The notes: generated by a model not told the origin, from the letters alone. A DNA stretch of 64,000 bases from Lunularia cruciata (GCA_948567375.1 OX419762.1:43071034-43135033); one strand, 5' to 3'; numbered from the stretch's first letter, positions 46,376 to 57,798 are shown. Made by a program: numbers and translations.

Positions 46376-47112
46376 TGTAATACCAAGAGCTAGCCATATG
46401 ATCTAGATGTGAAATTTGGTTTGGTAACATCTAGAATGATGTTATACATGATGGTCAAAATAGATAAGATAGAAGTATCACCAAAAGAGTACTTCTACTA
46501 AAAGAGCAAAAACCAAAATAGACTTAAGAACCTTAGAACCAATAGCTAGACATATGATTTAAAGGTGAGAATTGGTTTCGTAACATCTGGAAGGATGTTA
46601 CACATGATGGACTAAACAGATCAGAAAGAGGTATCACCAAAAGGGGACTTCTACTAATAGAGTAGGAACCAAAATATGCCTGAAATCTTTGAAGACAATT
46701 TCGGAGGCCTAAACGGATGAATTAGGCCTTCAAAATGTGCAGATTCCCCCCAACAGAGGAAAGGCTGGCCTTCCCTCCCCCATGCTTTGTCTCGTCGAGA
46801 GCTTTCTAATGGTACCTTACTCACGTGATTCTAAGATTCTTATAGGAAGATTCCCTAAAAGATTCCCTCTGGTCAAAGCTTGTTTGACCAACCAGATAGG
46901 ACCTAGACCAGACATGTCACCCATCCAAGTAGGTAATCCAAGGGTGGAGCTTGCTGACATGTCACCTATCTGTGTCCCTAATCCTAGGGTGGAGCTTCCT
47001 TGGAGGAGATCCTCTTTGTCTATATAATAAAGAGAAGGTGCTCCCTTGGGGCATCGAATGTTCGAGTGTGCAATCTGTGTTTTCTCTATTCTCTTGTACT
47101 CGGAGTATTACA
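46376..47112 (+). mobile_element. Solo LTR of the E1/E2 family, inverted relative to them
   Basis: A single 737-bp LTR with TGTAATACCAAGAGC and CGGAGTATTACA ends and a perfect CTAGA duplication (46371-46375 and 47113-47117). It has the internal 150-bp duplication, so it belongs with E2 and not E1. It arises by recombination between the two LTRs of a former full element. It interrupts copia between integrase and RT. Confidence 0.92.
47020..47033 (+). promoter_or_regulatory. LTR TATA box / polyadenylation signal
   Basis: CTATATAATAAAGA lies about 80-90 bp from the LTR 3' end. The TATA and AATAAA patterns overlap. The same block is present in all LTRs of this family, which implies a long U3 and short R-U5. 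Confidence 0.6.
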
Positions 47113-47117
47113 CTAGA

Positions 47118-48034
47118 GTACATTGATTTTGATATCAAGTCCAAGAAGAGGCTGCTAATAGAGCAAACTACACCTAAAAATCAGATTTACAAGGAGTCCA
47201 ATGAACAAGAAGTCCAACAAGAGGAATAGGAAGAACATGAGGAACAAGTGGTTCCAACACCAAGAAGATCCACAAGAGTGAGAAAAGCAAAGGATATATT
47301 TGACCATCTGCAAATACATTTCTAAGTCATGTCTTTTATAGAGATACGGGAAAGCCATAGACATATGAGGACACAAAGCATGACACTTCTCCTATGGAAT
47401 GGAAACATGCCATGAAAGACAATATGAACTTATTAAATCAAAATAAGACGTGGGCATTAACAAGATTACATGTTGGCAAAAGGCATTTTTGAACAAATGG
47501 ATGCACAAAATCAAGACAAAGGTAGATGGTAGCATTAGACACAAGGCAAGGCTTATGGTCAAAAGCTTTGCTCTAAAGAAAGGAATCATTTACAAAAATA
47601 TTTTTACACTAGTAGTAAAGATGACATCCATTAGGGTGTTACTAAACACAGTCACTATGGAGGATCTTCATCTTGAAAAACTTGATGTAAAGGTGACATT
47701 TCTATATGGTAAGTTAGACAAAGAATTTTACATGGTACAACCAAAGAGGTTTGTTGGTAAAGGAAAATAGCACATGGTTTGTCACTTGGAGAAGATTTTG
47801 TATGGGTTGAATAGACTTTGTAACAATGGTATTTGAGATTTGATAGTTTCACGCAAGCAGAAGGTTTCACCAGGTGTGAAGCTTATCGTTGCATTTATCT
47901 TCAAAAATTAAGCAATGATGATATTGTATATCTTTCTTTATGTGTGGATGATATGCTAGTAGCTAGTTCCAATATAAAGAAAATTATAAAAGTGAAGAAG
48001 TTGTTGAGATCCAAACTTTCTATGAAAGACTTGG
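47118..48034 (+). pseudogene. Copia reverse transcriptase, first part
   Basis: Near 47390-47430, PMEWKHAMKDNMN marks the RT start. At 47620-47770 the frame has MTSIRVLLN, LDVKVTFLYGKLDKEFYMVQ (catalytic Asp of motif A kept) and VCHLEKILYGLNRL. At 47935-47960 LCVDDMLVAS gives the copia active site Val-Asp-Asp. The region breaks after MKDL at 48034, where E3 is inserted, and resumes at 57904. Confidence 0.8.
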
Positions 48035-48494
48035 TATCACGCCATTTGTAGTGTCGCATCTAGATTGCTTGGACATTGGAGTTCCAGTGATAGTAGTTAG
48101 AGTTATTTCAGAAATATCTCAGAGACTACTTTCCGATGGTCAGATTTCGTGTTTGTGGTATTGACTTCACGGTGGGGCCCACCGTTCACTTTGCACCGTT
48201 TGCACCGTTTGCACCGTCAATTTTGCCGTCAGTGGGACCGTTAGGGTTTCAGAGCTAGCTCAAGTCCAGGGGGTATAGTTTTGAAGTGAGCTCCAGAGAG
48301 CTCACTTCTCTGATGTTGAGCCTTCGAGCTCTTGGCTATGGTGGACAGAGGCCGGTAAGCATCACCTGGATTCTCTATGCTTGAGTGGGTGTGGCTTGAT
48401 TGTAATCAGTGCCCAATTGTTGGCAGTTTATAGAGTGACGGATCAAGTATTGATTTGTGTTGAGTAGAGTTGAGAGTGGTAAACAATCTGATTA
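48035..48494 (+). repeat. E3 left LTR core
   Basis: It starts TATCACGCCATTTGTAGTG and ends CAATCTGATTA, and matches 57357-57798. It contains a local triplication of TTGCACCGT (48191-48217) that the right copy lacks. It has no copy of the 107-bp block found at 57250 and 57799. Confidence 0.85.
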
Positions 48495-49714
48495 CATCAA
48501 AGAAGTGAAATCAGGGCAAAATCGAGTGCAGGAACTTTGAGTGTTGGTGGTATCTCCAAGCTCGGTGGATCATTGGTAGCTCGATTCAAGTTTGATGTTT
48601 CCCTAGTGTGCAAAAGCTCATTCAATTGATGCAGATTTGGCAGTAAGGTAGACGATGTGCGAAAGCGCTGGCCAAATGTTGAGCAAAGAAGGAGTAAATT
48701 TTGAGTAGTGGTTGTGATTTTGAGCTCAAGAGGTGAAGGCAAGACCAATTTGCTGCGAGTTGGGCTCAGAAAGTCAAATTGAAGGTGGAGTTGGGAAACT
48801 ATTCTCATGAATTTGTGATTTGGAAAAACCCGTGTTGTCAATTTGGCTCAAGTAGAAAGTTAGCGAGGGATTTGGTGGACAACCAACTTTAGGGTTTCCG
48901 TTAGATTTTATGCTAGATTTTGGTTGGAATTTACATCAAATTTTGGCCAGATTTGGAGACTTTTGCTAGTTTGGAGGACTTTCGCAAGTTTGGAGAAGTT
49001 TCACCAATTTTGGAGGAGGTTTGAAGTGGCAAGAAGAAAGGCTTCATTTGGCTTTTAGAGGCTTTGAGGCATAGGGCTGTGGGCTATGAGAGGCTACAAA
49101 GGCCTAGAAGGGCCAGCAAGCCAGCTTGCTGGCATGGAGGCTAGCTAGTTTAGAGTAGATCTTGGTCATTAGTTGGCAAAATTTGCCTTTCCTATGCACA
49201 ATAGGCTTTGTCTCCTAGATCTCTTGTTCCTAGATTGGTGCCCTAGCTAATTAGTTCACCCTCACTTGTTGTCCTAATGACTATGCCACTATTATCTATA
49301 CACATGTAGCTTTGGCTAAGAGAGGCAATTTGATCCCATTCTTGGTGATCCTGGTAGCTTAGGACTTAGATACGAACTTCTCTTATGTCAAATGACAAAT
49401 AGTGGTAGAGTTAGTCTCGTGTTGTGTTATGAGATGGAGGGTTTTTGTTTAGATTTCTTGTGATTGGACCCACTCCATTCTTTGCTTCCTGTTTGTGCAC
49501 CACGTTTGTGTGAGGTGCCCTGACTTTTGAGCATTGGTGCTCTGGTGTGCTCTCGATAGTGAGGCTGGAGTGATGACCAATCATACTACCTTTGTCTCTC
49601 TCTGGTGAGGCAGGAAGTGATGACCTGCAGACCGTGAGAGTGCGTGTTATGATGGCAGGTTATAGATTGCCCTTTCCCCTAGTATAGTTATCTCAGTTAG
49701 AGTTACATTAGTGG
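48495..49714 (+). other. E3 untranslated leader
   Basis: About 1.2 kb between LTR and gag with no long sense frame. I could not find a convincing tRNA primer site next to the LTR. A hairpin with 9-bp perfect arms (GCCAGCAAG, CTTGCTGGC, 4-nt loop) lies at 49112-49133. Confidence 0.5.
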
Positions 49715-51960
49715 GTGGTGCTTAGTTTGTATTGGCACTTGGTGTGGAACTTGCGGTTGCAATTGGTGGTTTGGGTTTGCTATTGCGGTCACTTGGTCAC
49801 GATAGAGTTCTTTGGGGATTCCAGAGGAGATAGCCCTGCAATACACAGTGGGTTTACTTGGAGTGGTACTTGGTATCAGCCTGTATCTCAGGTCCCGGTG
49901 AGGGAGGAGATTGACTCTGAGTTGGAGTTCGACACAAGAGTTGATTCAGTTGAGAGTGCACTTGGTGTGTCCGCATCGTTGTTGTGGGACATGGATGAGA
50001 TTTATGGGGCCTCCAAAGGCCCTAGGCATTACTCTAGTACAGTGGGTATCATTGAGTTAGATGACTTCATCCAGGAGTTTGATAGTTGGTGTGATTTGCA
50101 GCAGATGCGGAACCCGACTTTGTTCACACCCTTCATGGCATGGAAGGGGTTGTTTCAACATCTAGAAGGTCCGCCAATGGATGACTACCATGAGTTTAGG
50201 AGAGCTCATTTGAAGGAGATTGAGTTTTGGAGACAGTATTGGTCTCCACACTATGTCTCCATCACTTCAGGTTCGGTGGCCAAGAGTAGATCTGCTGTAC
50301 CTACGAGTTCTAGCTCAAGTAGTGTTAGTGGAGCTAGTGGAGGTGCACTAGCTGGAGATAGTGCTACTATGAGTGGAGGTACCGCTACAAGAGGTGGTAT
50401 GGAACCAGGGTTTAACCCCATGGTGGAGTTCTTCCTGTGTTTGAGGTAGAACTACCAGGGAGTGCGGATTGACAAGCTGAGGAGCTTGCAAGAGTTCCAG
50501 CGGAAGGCTGGAGAGAGCCTACGCAAGGCATACACTTGCATGAGGTGGCTGATAAGTTTCACTTAGGGAGTTACTGAGGCCCAAGCAGTCCAATTTTGGT
50601 ATGGGATACTAGACAAGGAGTTACGATGTAGAGTTTGTGATGCTACGTTGTTACATGCTACTTTGCCCACTTTGGCAGTAGTCTTTGGTTTGGCTGAGCG
50701 TATTAAGCTCAACATGGTAGAGGAGAGAGTGGTGACATCAGGATTTGGTAGGGAGACCTCATCCACAATTTTGACTTCTTCTAGAGTGCAGCAGAGTGCA
50801 CCACGCTCAGTTGGTTTTTGAGGACAGGGTAGACAGCCCAAATCCTATGGAGCAAGTGGAGGGCCTAGTGGAGTTAGACCCTTACCTTCATTTTTGGGTC
50901 AGCAACAACCAATGAGTGGTAGTGTTGCTTGTCGGACTTGTGGTAGACCTCACCATAGGAGAGAGTGTACTCAAGGCAGCAAACCTGATACCTTTGGTGC
51001 ATCATAGCCAGCACAGAGGCAGTGTGAGCACTGCCATAGATTTGGTCACACTAGTGACCGGTGTTTTGACCTACACCCGGAGTTACGGAGTGGTAGGGCT
51101 GCTATGGCAGGTAGTAGAGGAGCTCCAATTCATGGAGGACAAGGTGGTAGAGGTGGTGGTAGAGGATCTACACCTAGTAGGGGTGCAATACCTGCCCTTA
51201 CTTTTGACACAACTATGGTTACTTGGATTGAGTAGTTGGAGTAGAGATTGGCTAGTATGGCTATTGCTTAGAGGAGATCAGATTTGAGTGTTGAGGTTTC
51301 TACCTCATATGCTAGTGATAGAGATGCTTTGGACTTCATGTGCGGAGCATCACAGGTGGATGTATCTACAGCAGTGACTAGGAGTGCAGTATGTGCTCTA
51401 GAGCCTAGACGAGCATCAGTGGAGTTGGACCCACAGAGAGGAGAGGTTGGGAGACATGTCAGACTTCCCCAGTCTTTCATGCTATTTGAGGCATTGCAAA
51501 CGACATCCATGGTTCCTAAATGTCCCAGTGCAGGTGTGGTAGGTGGTGATGGAGTGCATGATGGACTACTTGCTAGTCAACCACCTACTACTACACAGAC
51601 TGAGTCTAGCATGATGTTGGGGGCGGCTCAGCTGATTATGCGGCATCCTTTGTTTTTGGTCAGTGACATGTTTACATTGGGAGTTGACCCAGCCCCAATG
51701 TTCCGGTTGGCTGCCACGCTGTGTGAGAGTAGGGATGGTGCGGTTCCTACTACTAGGGCAAAGGTGGTTGATAGTAGAGTTGAATTGGTTGAGGAGCATG
51801 GGATCCATTCAGCGACCAGTGGTTTATGGCAAGCAGCAGCAGCTAGACTGGAGGAGTTGCCAACTAGACCGGCCTTTGAGAGAGCACGATTCACACCTGG
51901 TGATGTCCTATTGGATAACCAGATGGGGATTTTTTGTTTGGTGGGACCTCAGGGAAGGTC
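49715..51960 (+). pseudogene. E3 gag with two zinc knuckles
   Basis: One reading frame runs through this stretch, broken only by TAG and TGA stops (for example 50447-50449). The capsid-like part has LDDFIQEFDSWCDLQQMRNP, WKGLFQHLEGPPMDDYHEFR and EFWRQYWSPH. It is followed by a Ser/Gly-rich linker. A first knuckle, CRTCGRPHHRREC (50930-50968), is one residue short of the canonical spacing. A second, CEHCHRFGHTSDRC (51023-51064), is canonical and followed by FDLHPELR. By family it packages the RNA. The C-terminal 700 bp has no recognised domain. The start codon is uncertain: the frame has no ATG at its open beginning. Confidence 0.8.
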
Positions 51961-52300
51961 TATACACCACAGAGAGTCTTGTTAGACTCTGGTGTGTAGC
52001 CCCTTATGTTGGAGAAGGCTGTAGTTGTCGAGTTGGAGTTACGGAAGACCAATGTGGAGAGGTATCCATTTCAGATCCAAACATCTCTAGGTGGTGGTTC
52101 GACACAGTACATCACACGTGGGGAGCTTGTTGTCCAGGTTCAGCCTGGTCATCCGACTAATAGCTTGGTGGTGAGGGCTTAGGCTATTGCAACAATAGCT
52201 GAGTCATATGATGTACTAGTTGGGGGAGCAGTGTTATACCCCATGGGTTTCAGCATTGCTTATTGGGAGGAGATAGCCTCTTACAGACCTGGTTGGTAGT
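51960..52300 (+). pseudogene. E3 aspartic protease
   Basis: In a frame one base off gag, VYTPQRVLLDSG (Asp-Ser-Gly at 51985-51993) is the retropepsin active site. It is followed by PLMLEKAVVVELEL and, near 52210-52280, YDVLVGGAVLYPMGFSIAYW. A TAG stop directly follows the active site. The change of frame from gag may be a decay frameshift or an original programmed one. It feeds directly into the methyltransferase frame. Confidence 0.75.
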
Positions 52301-52689
52301 TTGGTGAGGGACGGGTATGTCGCCTACTAGTACGCTTTAGTAGTGGCAATCTTGGCTCACTACAGTCCGGGACCATGGCAACATTAGTTTTAGCTTTCAA
52401 TGGTGCAGTTACTTGGCCTGGTGACTTGTTGGAGGAGAATGCTCATGCAGAGGATACTCTAGTACCAGAGGAGATCACTCAGCTTTGGAGTATGAGTGTG
52501 ATTGTTCCATCCACCTTGGATATTCCATTGTGGAGTTCAGAGGAGGCATTGCAGCAGCATGCAAATCAGTTGGTGCAGCAGGCTTGGAGTGGAGCCTTTG
52601 TACCATCAAGAGATGAGTGTGAGGATGAGCCTCCAAAGGCGATTGCTTTGACACCTCTAGATACCACACTCATTGCTTGGCAATATCTA

Positions 52690-53610
52690 GTAGAGGGGAT
52701 ATGCCTATTGGAGTTGTTTGGTGGGATCAGCACCAGACTAGTTGCGGTGTTACAGGCGGGTATCCAAGTATAGAGGTACTTGTATGTAGAGGGAGATGAG
52801 ATTGCCAGGCGAGTCTCTCTACATCATGTGGCACACTTGGCCTATTGGTATTCAGAGTTATTACCAATGTCAGCAGTCAAAGGTTATCAAAAGGCCCTAC
52901 TAGCAGACATTTCCTTACTGGGGGCGCATGACCTAAAGAGACATGGGCCTATTCACTTGGTGATTTTTGGATGGCCATGTCAGGGACATACACATGCAGG
53001 CCGCGGTTTGGGTCTTTAGGATCCTTATTCTGGTGTGTTTTGGGAGATGTTACGGATATTACAACATCTCTAGGTTCATCAGTCCGTTTCTCCAGCTAAC
53101 CTTTTGGAGAATGTTCCTTTGATGGGTGATTCTTGCACCAAAGTGGTGGTGAGTACACATCAGGTCCATTCTTGGATGGGACCTGCTATATTGTTAGATG
53201 CAGCCAGAGTGGGATCACGGGCTCATTGTCTTTGTCTTTGGTAGACAAACCTCTTACCCAGAGAGGTTCTACAACGCGCTTATGATGGGATTCAACAACT
53301 TGATCACATCCTTATTGATGATATCTTGGATGTTGGGCGTCAGTCTCAAACAGTGGTAGTGGCTGATAGGTCACCTATGGCAATGATGAACCTAGTTTGA
53401 CAGCCTAGAGCTGCATTTCTCACACTCATGAGTTTCCCAGGCTCTCATGCTTTTCGAGCGGGAGGACCTGGACTTGTTTGGGACCCACAATTACAGCAGT
53501 TGGTGGAGCCCAACGCTGATGAGAGAGAGCGGGCAATGGGTTTTTGCACCGGTATTACCGTTGTTCTAGTAGTGTCAAAGGCATCCAAGCGTCAGGTGTT
53601 AGGTTAGGCT
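52690..53610 (+). pseudogene. E3-encoded C5-cytosine DNA methyltransferase domain
   Basis: In frame with protease and RT. Motif I, LLELFGGIST (52705-52734), is the S-adenosylmethionine-binding start. An acidic YVEGDE follows. Motif IV, HLVIFGWPCQGHTHAG, has the catalytic Cys codon at 52978-52980. Motif VI, LLENVPLMGD, has Glu-Asn-Val at 53107-53115. Motif VIII, ARVGSRAHCL, is followed by a variable target-recognition stretch and then motif X, ERERAMGFCTGIT, near 53525-53565. The order I-IV-VI-VIII-X and the short length resemble DNMT3-like enzymes more than maintenance enzymes. Six TAG/TGA stops interrupt it. Known function: transfer of a methyl group to cytosine C5. Its role in the element is inferred: methylating its own cDNA or nearby chromatin. 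Confidence 0.85.
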
Positions 53611-54180
53611 ATGGACCTGAATTGTTTGACCTGGATTGTGAGCCTTGGCTTGGCAGAGCAGCATAGGATGCGCTTGATAGGCATCACCACTCGGACACTT
53701 GTGAGCCCTATGCCTATCGAGACAATTAAAGCACATGCTGGGGGCGATGGACCGAGTGGACATGGTATTCTTGGGACACATCTAATAGCTACTAGGGAGA
53801 GTGGTCTACTTGGAGTCCATCCAGGTGAGCGTGGGCTACTTGGATTACACCCTTGGTCCACTTGGGATGCAGCTAGAGTACGTGTGGAGCTTGCAGCCAG
53901 AGTGGAGGGAGTTTTTTACACAGAGGTTGGCATCTCTAGTGGTCGGAAGTATGACACTATTGCTCCCAAGGGCCCAGTGTAGCAGCCAGTCAGTACATCT
54001 TCCACTCCTACTACAGTTACAGAGAATACTTGGGAGCCAGATCTTGGACTTAAGCTTACTAGAGAGGAAAGACGGAGGGTTTGGAGGTTTTTGAGGAGTC
54101 ACACGAGTTGTTTTGCCTTCAGTATGAAGGATTTGGGTGCTCTGAAGGGACTTGGTATACGGATTGAGCTGACTAGCGAC
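53611..54180 (+). pseudogene. E3 linker between methyltransferase and RT
   Basis: Open in part in two frames, so a frameshift pair is likely inside it. No recognised domain. It ends with the lead-in to RT, ETWEPDLGLKLTREERRRVW, near 54030-54080. Confidence 0.5.
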
Positions 54181-55500
54181 ATACCAGTTTTTGGACGTCC
54201 TTATTGATATAATGATATGGAGAGAACATTGATTCAGAGCCGGAGTAGTGACCTTTTTCAGGCTGGTTTGGTGGAGATTCCACATAGAGAGTATGCATCA
54301 GCAACAGTGATGCCAGCCAAGAAGGATATGCATGGCAACTACACAGATAGGCGGATGTGTGGAGATTACCGTCCTATCAACCAACAGACCAGGGCTGATC
54401 GGTATGCCATGCCTACACCAGAGGAGATTTTTGATGCGATTGGGCATGCAAAGGTCTTTAGTACTTTGGATCTTTGAGCGGGATATCATCAGTTGCCGAT
54501 CAGGGAGGAGGATAAGTCCAAGACAACATTTTGGGTTATTGATCCTCATGACAAGGATGTGACATATCAGTGGAGGTTCTTACCATTTGGGTTGAAGAAC
54601 GCTCATGCTGAGTTCCAGAGGATCATGGATAGGATCCTAGCTAGATTGGATTTTGCTCGGTGCTATATTGATGACATTTTGGTTTATAGCACTACTGTGG
54701 AGGAGCATGAGAGACAATTGTTGGAGGTGTTTGAGAGGTTGAGATCTCATGGACTCAAATTACATCCTGGGAAGTGTAGGTTCTTCCGTGAGCAGGTTGA
54801 GTATTTGGGTCACATTATCTACCCCAGAGGACTTGGTGTTCAACAGACCAAGGTGGAGGCTATTGCACGTATTCCTTGACCTACGGATGTGAGCAGAGTG
54901 CAAGCATTCCTTGGGTTAGCAAACTTCTATCGCCGTTATGTTAGAGGATTTAGTGCCATTGCCAAGGCCTTGATGAAGCTGACCAAGCTTACACATGAGT
55001 GGTGTTGGGGAGATGAGCAAGAGAGAGCTTTTGTAGAGCTTAAGGAGAGGTTGACATCTGCTCTTATTTTGAGGAGACCAATCAGAGGACGACCATTTTA
55101 GGTTCATACTGATTGGAGTATGTTGGGGCTTGGAGCGGTGCTCACCCAACATGATGATGAGGAGAAGGAGTTTGTGGTGGTCTATGCTAGTCGCTCCAAC
55201 AATTCAATGGAGGCAAAGTATAGTTCATATGAGGGAGAGTGCTTGGCAACAATTTGGATAGTAGCACATTTCCGATGTTACCTATTTGGTAACCCCTTCA
55301 CTCTCATCATTGATCATCAGTCATTGAAGTGGTTGATGGAGTTCAACAAGCTTTCAAGGAAGCTTGCACGATGGGCTATGGTTTTACAGGAGTATGATTT
55401 CATGGTTGTTCATACTGTGAACAATTGGTGAACCGTGTTGCAGATGGGTTGAGTAGAAATCCATGTCCCAACCAGCAAGATCAGACCTGAGCACGTTGGC
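54181..55500 (+). pseudogene. E3 reverse transcriptase / RNase H
   Basis: In the methyltransferase frame: IPHREYASATVMPAKKD, MCGDYRPINQQT, VFSTLDL, WRFLPFGLKNAHAEFQRIMD and CYIDDILVYS (catalytic Asp-Asp at 54670-54675). Then FFREQVEYLGHII and AFLGLANFYRRYV. RNase H begins at VHTDWSMLGLGAVLTQ (about 55102) and continues with YEGECLATIWIVAHFRCYL and LIIDHQSLKWLM. Stops at 54475, 54877 and 55099 are TGA, TGA and TAG. A frameshift near 55430 precedes VADGLSRNP, the usual RNase H tail. Confidence 0.88.
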
Positions 55501-55619
55501 ATGGTGAGACAGATGGTGCCAGGTTGGCATGCATCGGCCTTTTTGTGTATATTTTCAGAGGCTTTGGTGGTATCTTTCTCAGCGCATACAAAAGGAGTTA
55601 TTGAGGTCACAAATCCAAG

Positions 55620-56925
55620 GAGTGAAGATATTGGTATAGTTCAGCAAGACATTCATGATGATGTCTTAGTGATGGACTATCTTTGCACTGGTGTTGTGGG
55701 TGGCACAATTGGAGCCAAGGAGAGAGACCGTGTTCTTCAGCGAGCCAAACGGTTTAGATTGGAGGGAAAACACCTTTTGTGTGTATGGGAGGATGGTAGA
55801 GTGTGAGTAGTACCACTTCCAACATTGAGACCACAATTGGTCCGTCATGCTCATGACATTTTGGAGTAAAGCGTACGTATAGCTTACTCCACAGTCATTA
55901 TTGGTGGTGCGGTATGCAGACCAAGGTACAGCAGTTGGTTGCCAGATGTGTGGTTTGTGATCAAGTTATAGCATCATTCAATGCTCCTACTCCACAATTA
56001 CATCCATTACCTATCATGGGATTGGGTTATCGTTGGAGTTTGGACTTTGCTGGACCTTTACCGCTGACTGTGAGGCATCATCAGTATGTTTTGGTGATGG
56101 TGGAGCACTTCTCCAAGTGGATTGAGTTGGTGGCACTTCTTGACAAGTCTAGTGAAGGGACAGCTTACTCGTTCCTGGATCGAGTTCTTAGTCATTTTGG
56201 TGCATCAGCTGAGGTTTTGACTGATCATGGTACAGAGTTCTTAGGAGAGTTTCAGGTCTTGTGTGACAAGGCTTTGATTGATCATCGTACTACATCCCGA
56301 GATCACCTTAAGGCAGACGGCTTAGAAGAGAGAGTGGTTCAGACGGTGAAGAGAGGATTGCAAAAGTATGGTTTGCAAAGAGGCCACTTGGGAGATTGGG
56401 ATCTCTAGTTACCTTGGTTGGCCATGGGCTATCGGTTCAGCTGGCAAGCCTCCTTAGCATCCTTCTTTCCGTACTTTCTACTCTATGGACGAGATCCAGA
56501 TTTACCTATAGCCATTTGTCGAGATGCTACTATAGTTTTGGACTTGGATGACCCTGATGTATGGATGAGCGCATGTTCTCAACAGGCAGAGATCTTTTAG
56601 AGAGTGATGCCAATGGCCTTTGAGAACTAGGTGATTGCTAAGCATAGAGATACTTTACGTTATGCTACCATTCGAGGAGGAGGTTATAGACCCTCGATCC
56701 GTCAATTTCATCCAAGCAACTATGTATATCTACAGCAGACAACACCGATGACACTTGATGTTTTGACAAGCCGCACTATCTTGAGAGTGCATGAGGTTTT
56801 GCCATTTGGAGTCCTTGTGTTGGAAGGACGTGATGGTTTTGTTTGGAAGGATCATGTCTGCAATTGTGCGCCATGCCACCTCCCAAACATTGATGGTACT
56901 ATGGATCCAAGCTTGGCACTTGTAT
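55620..56925 (+). pseudogene. E3 integrase
   Basis: The zinc region has LVRHAHDILE and, after a frameshift near 55860, CVVC in QQLVARCVVCDQV. The core has WSLDFAGPLP (first Asp), VLTDHGTEFLG (second Asp) and ADGLEERVVQTVKRGL (catalytic Glu). The C-terminal part has FFPYFLLYGRDPDLP and PSNYVYLQQTTP. The chain leads directly into the PHD finger. TAG stops lie at 56406 and 56598. By family it inserts the element cDNA. Confidence 0.85.
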
Positions 56926-57090
56926 GTGCAGGCTTGAGGTGTATGTTATGTGGCTCTTTTGGTGGAGCTGCTATTATGTTAGTGTGTGATAGCTGTTTGA
57001 GAGGATGGCATATGGCATGTATGACTCCTCCCCTCACGGTGGTTCCTTAGGGATAGTGGTTATGTCCTAGATGTACTTGACCTATAGCTA
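56926..57090 (+). pseudogene. PHD finger at the E3 integrase C-terminus
   Basis: A complete C4HC3 pattern: CMLC (Cys codons at 56940 and 56949), LVCDSC, GWHMAC, and LCPRC (57063-57074). Between come the hallmark PHD residues, ML-VCDSC, GWH and MTPPLTVVP. All eight zinc ligands are present. Two TAG stops lie just before the last Cys pair. PHD fingers read histone H3 tails, so by analogy with chromodomains it may steer insertion to marked chromatin (inference). Confidence 0.85.
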
Positions 57091-57239
57091 GTTTATTCTC
57101 TATATGGTATAGATTGCAGACAGGCAACTAACGATGGGGCTCCATAGCACCCAACCTCCTGATCTTTGCCCATTATAGGGTATAACATATACTTAGAGTA
57201 GATGGCTATCTGGAGTTAGGGGGACCTAACCGCCAGCTA

Positions 57240-57249
57240 GGGGGGCGAT
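57240..57249 (+). promoter_or_regulatory. E3 polypurine tract
   Basis: AGGGGGGCGA immediately precedes TGTGGCAC at 57250, which would make 57250 the LTR start. The flanking TTGG repeat suggests instead that the LTR starts at 57357. Confidence 0.5.
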
Positions 57250-57356
57250 TGTGGCACTTTAGAGTCTATGTATGACTTATGTGTGAGTTGCGCTTCTATA
57301 GTGTATGATGTTGACAACGATGTATATTGTGTAGCAATGTATATACGCACGACAAC
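57250..57356 (+). repeat. E3 107-bp LTR block, copy A1
   Basis: TGTGGCACTTTAGAGTCTATG through ACGCACGACAAC. It recurs at 57799-57903 on the other side of the LTR core, with few changes. Absent at the left LTR. Confidence 0.85.
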
Positions 57357-57798
57357 TGTCATGCCATTTGTAGTGTCATATCTAGATTGCTCGGACACTA
57401 GAGTTCCAGTGATAGTAGTTAGAGTTATTTCAGCAATATCTCAAAGACTACTTCAGATTTTGTGTTCGTGGTACTAACTTCACGATGGGGCCCACCATCA
57501 CTTTGCACCATTTACACTGTCAAGTGTGTCATCAACAGGACCGTTAGGGTTTCAGAGCTAGCTTGAGTCTAGGGGGTATAGTTTTGAAGTGAGCTCCAAA
57601 GAGCTCACTTCTTTGATGTTGAGCCTTCGAGTTCCTGGCTATGGTGGATAGAGGCCGGTGAGTGTCACCTGGATTCTCTATGCTTGAGTGGGTGTCTCTT
57701 GACTATAATCAGTGCCCAGTTGTTGGCAGTTTATAGAGTGATAGATCAAGTATTGATTTGTGTTGAGTTGAGTTGAGAGTGGTAAACAATCTGATTAT
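57357..57798 (+). repeat. E3 right LTR core
   Basis: It starts TGTCATGCCATTTGTAGTG and ends CAATCTGATTAT, and matches 48035-48494. Confidence 0.85.

Noticed and set aside
48497-48841. 114-codon minus-strand frame in the E3 leader
   Set aside because: Antisense to the element, no recognisable domain, no support as a gene.
53845-54285. 146-codon minus-strand frame
   Set aside because: Antisense shadow of the E3 pol region.
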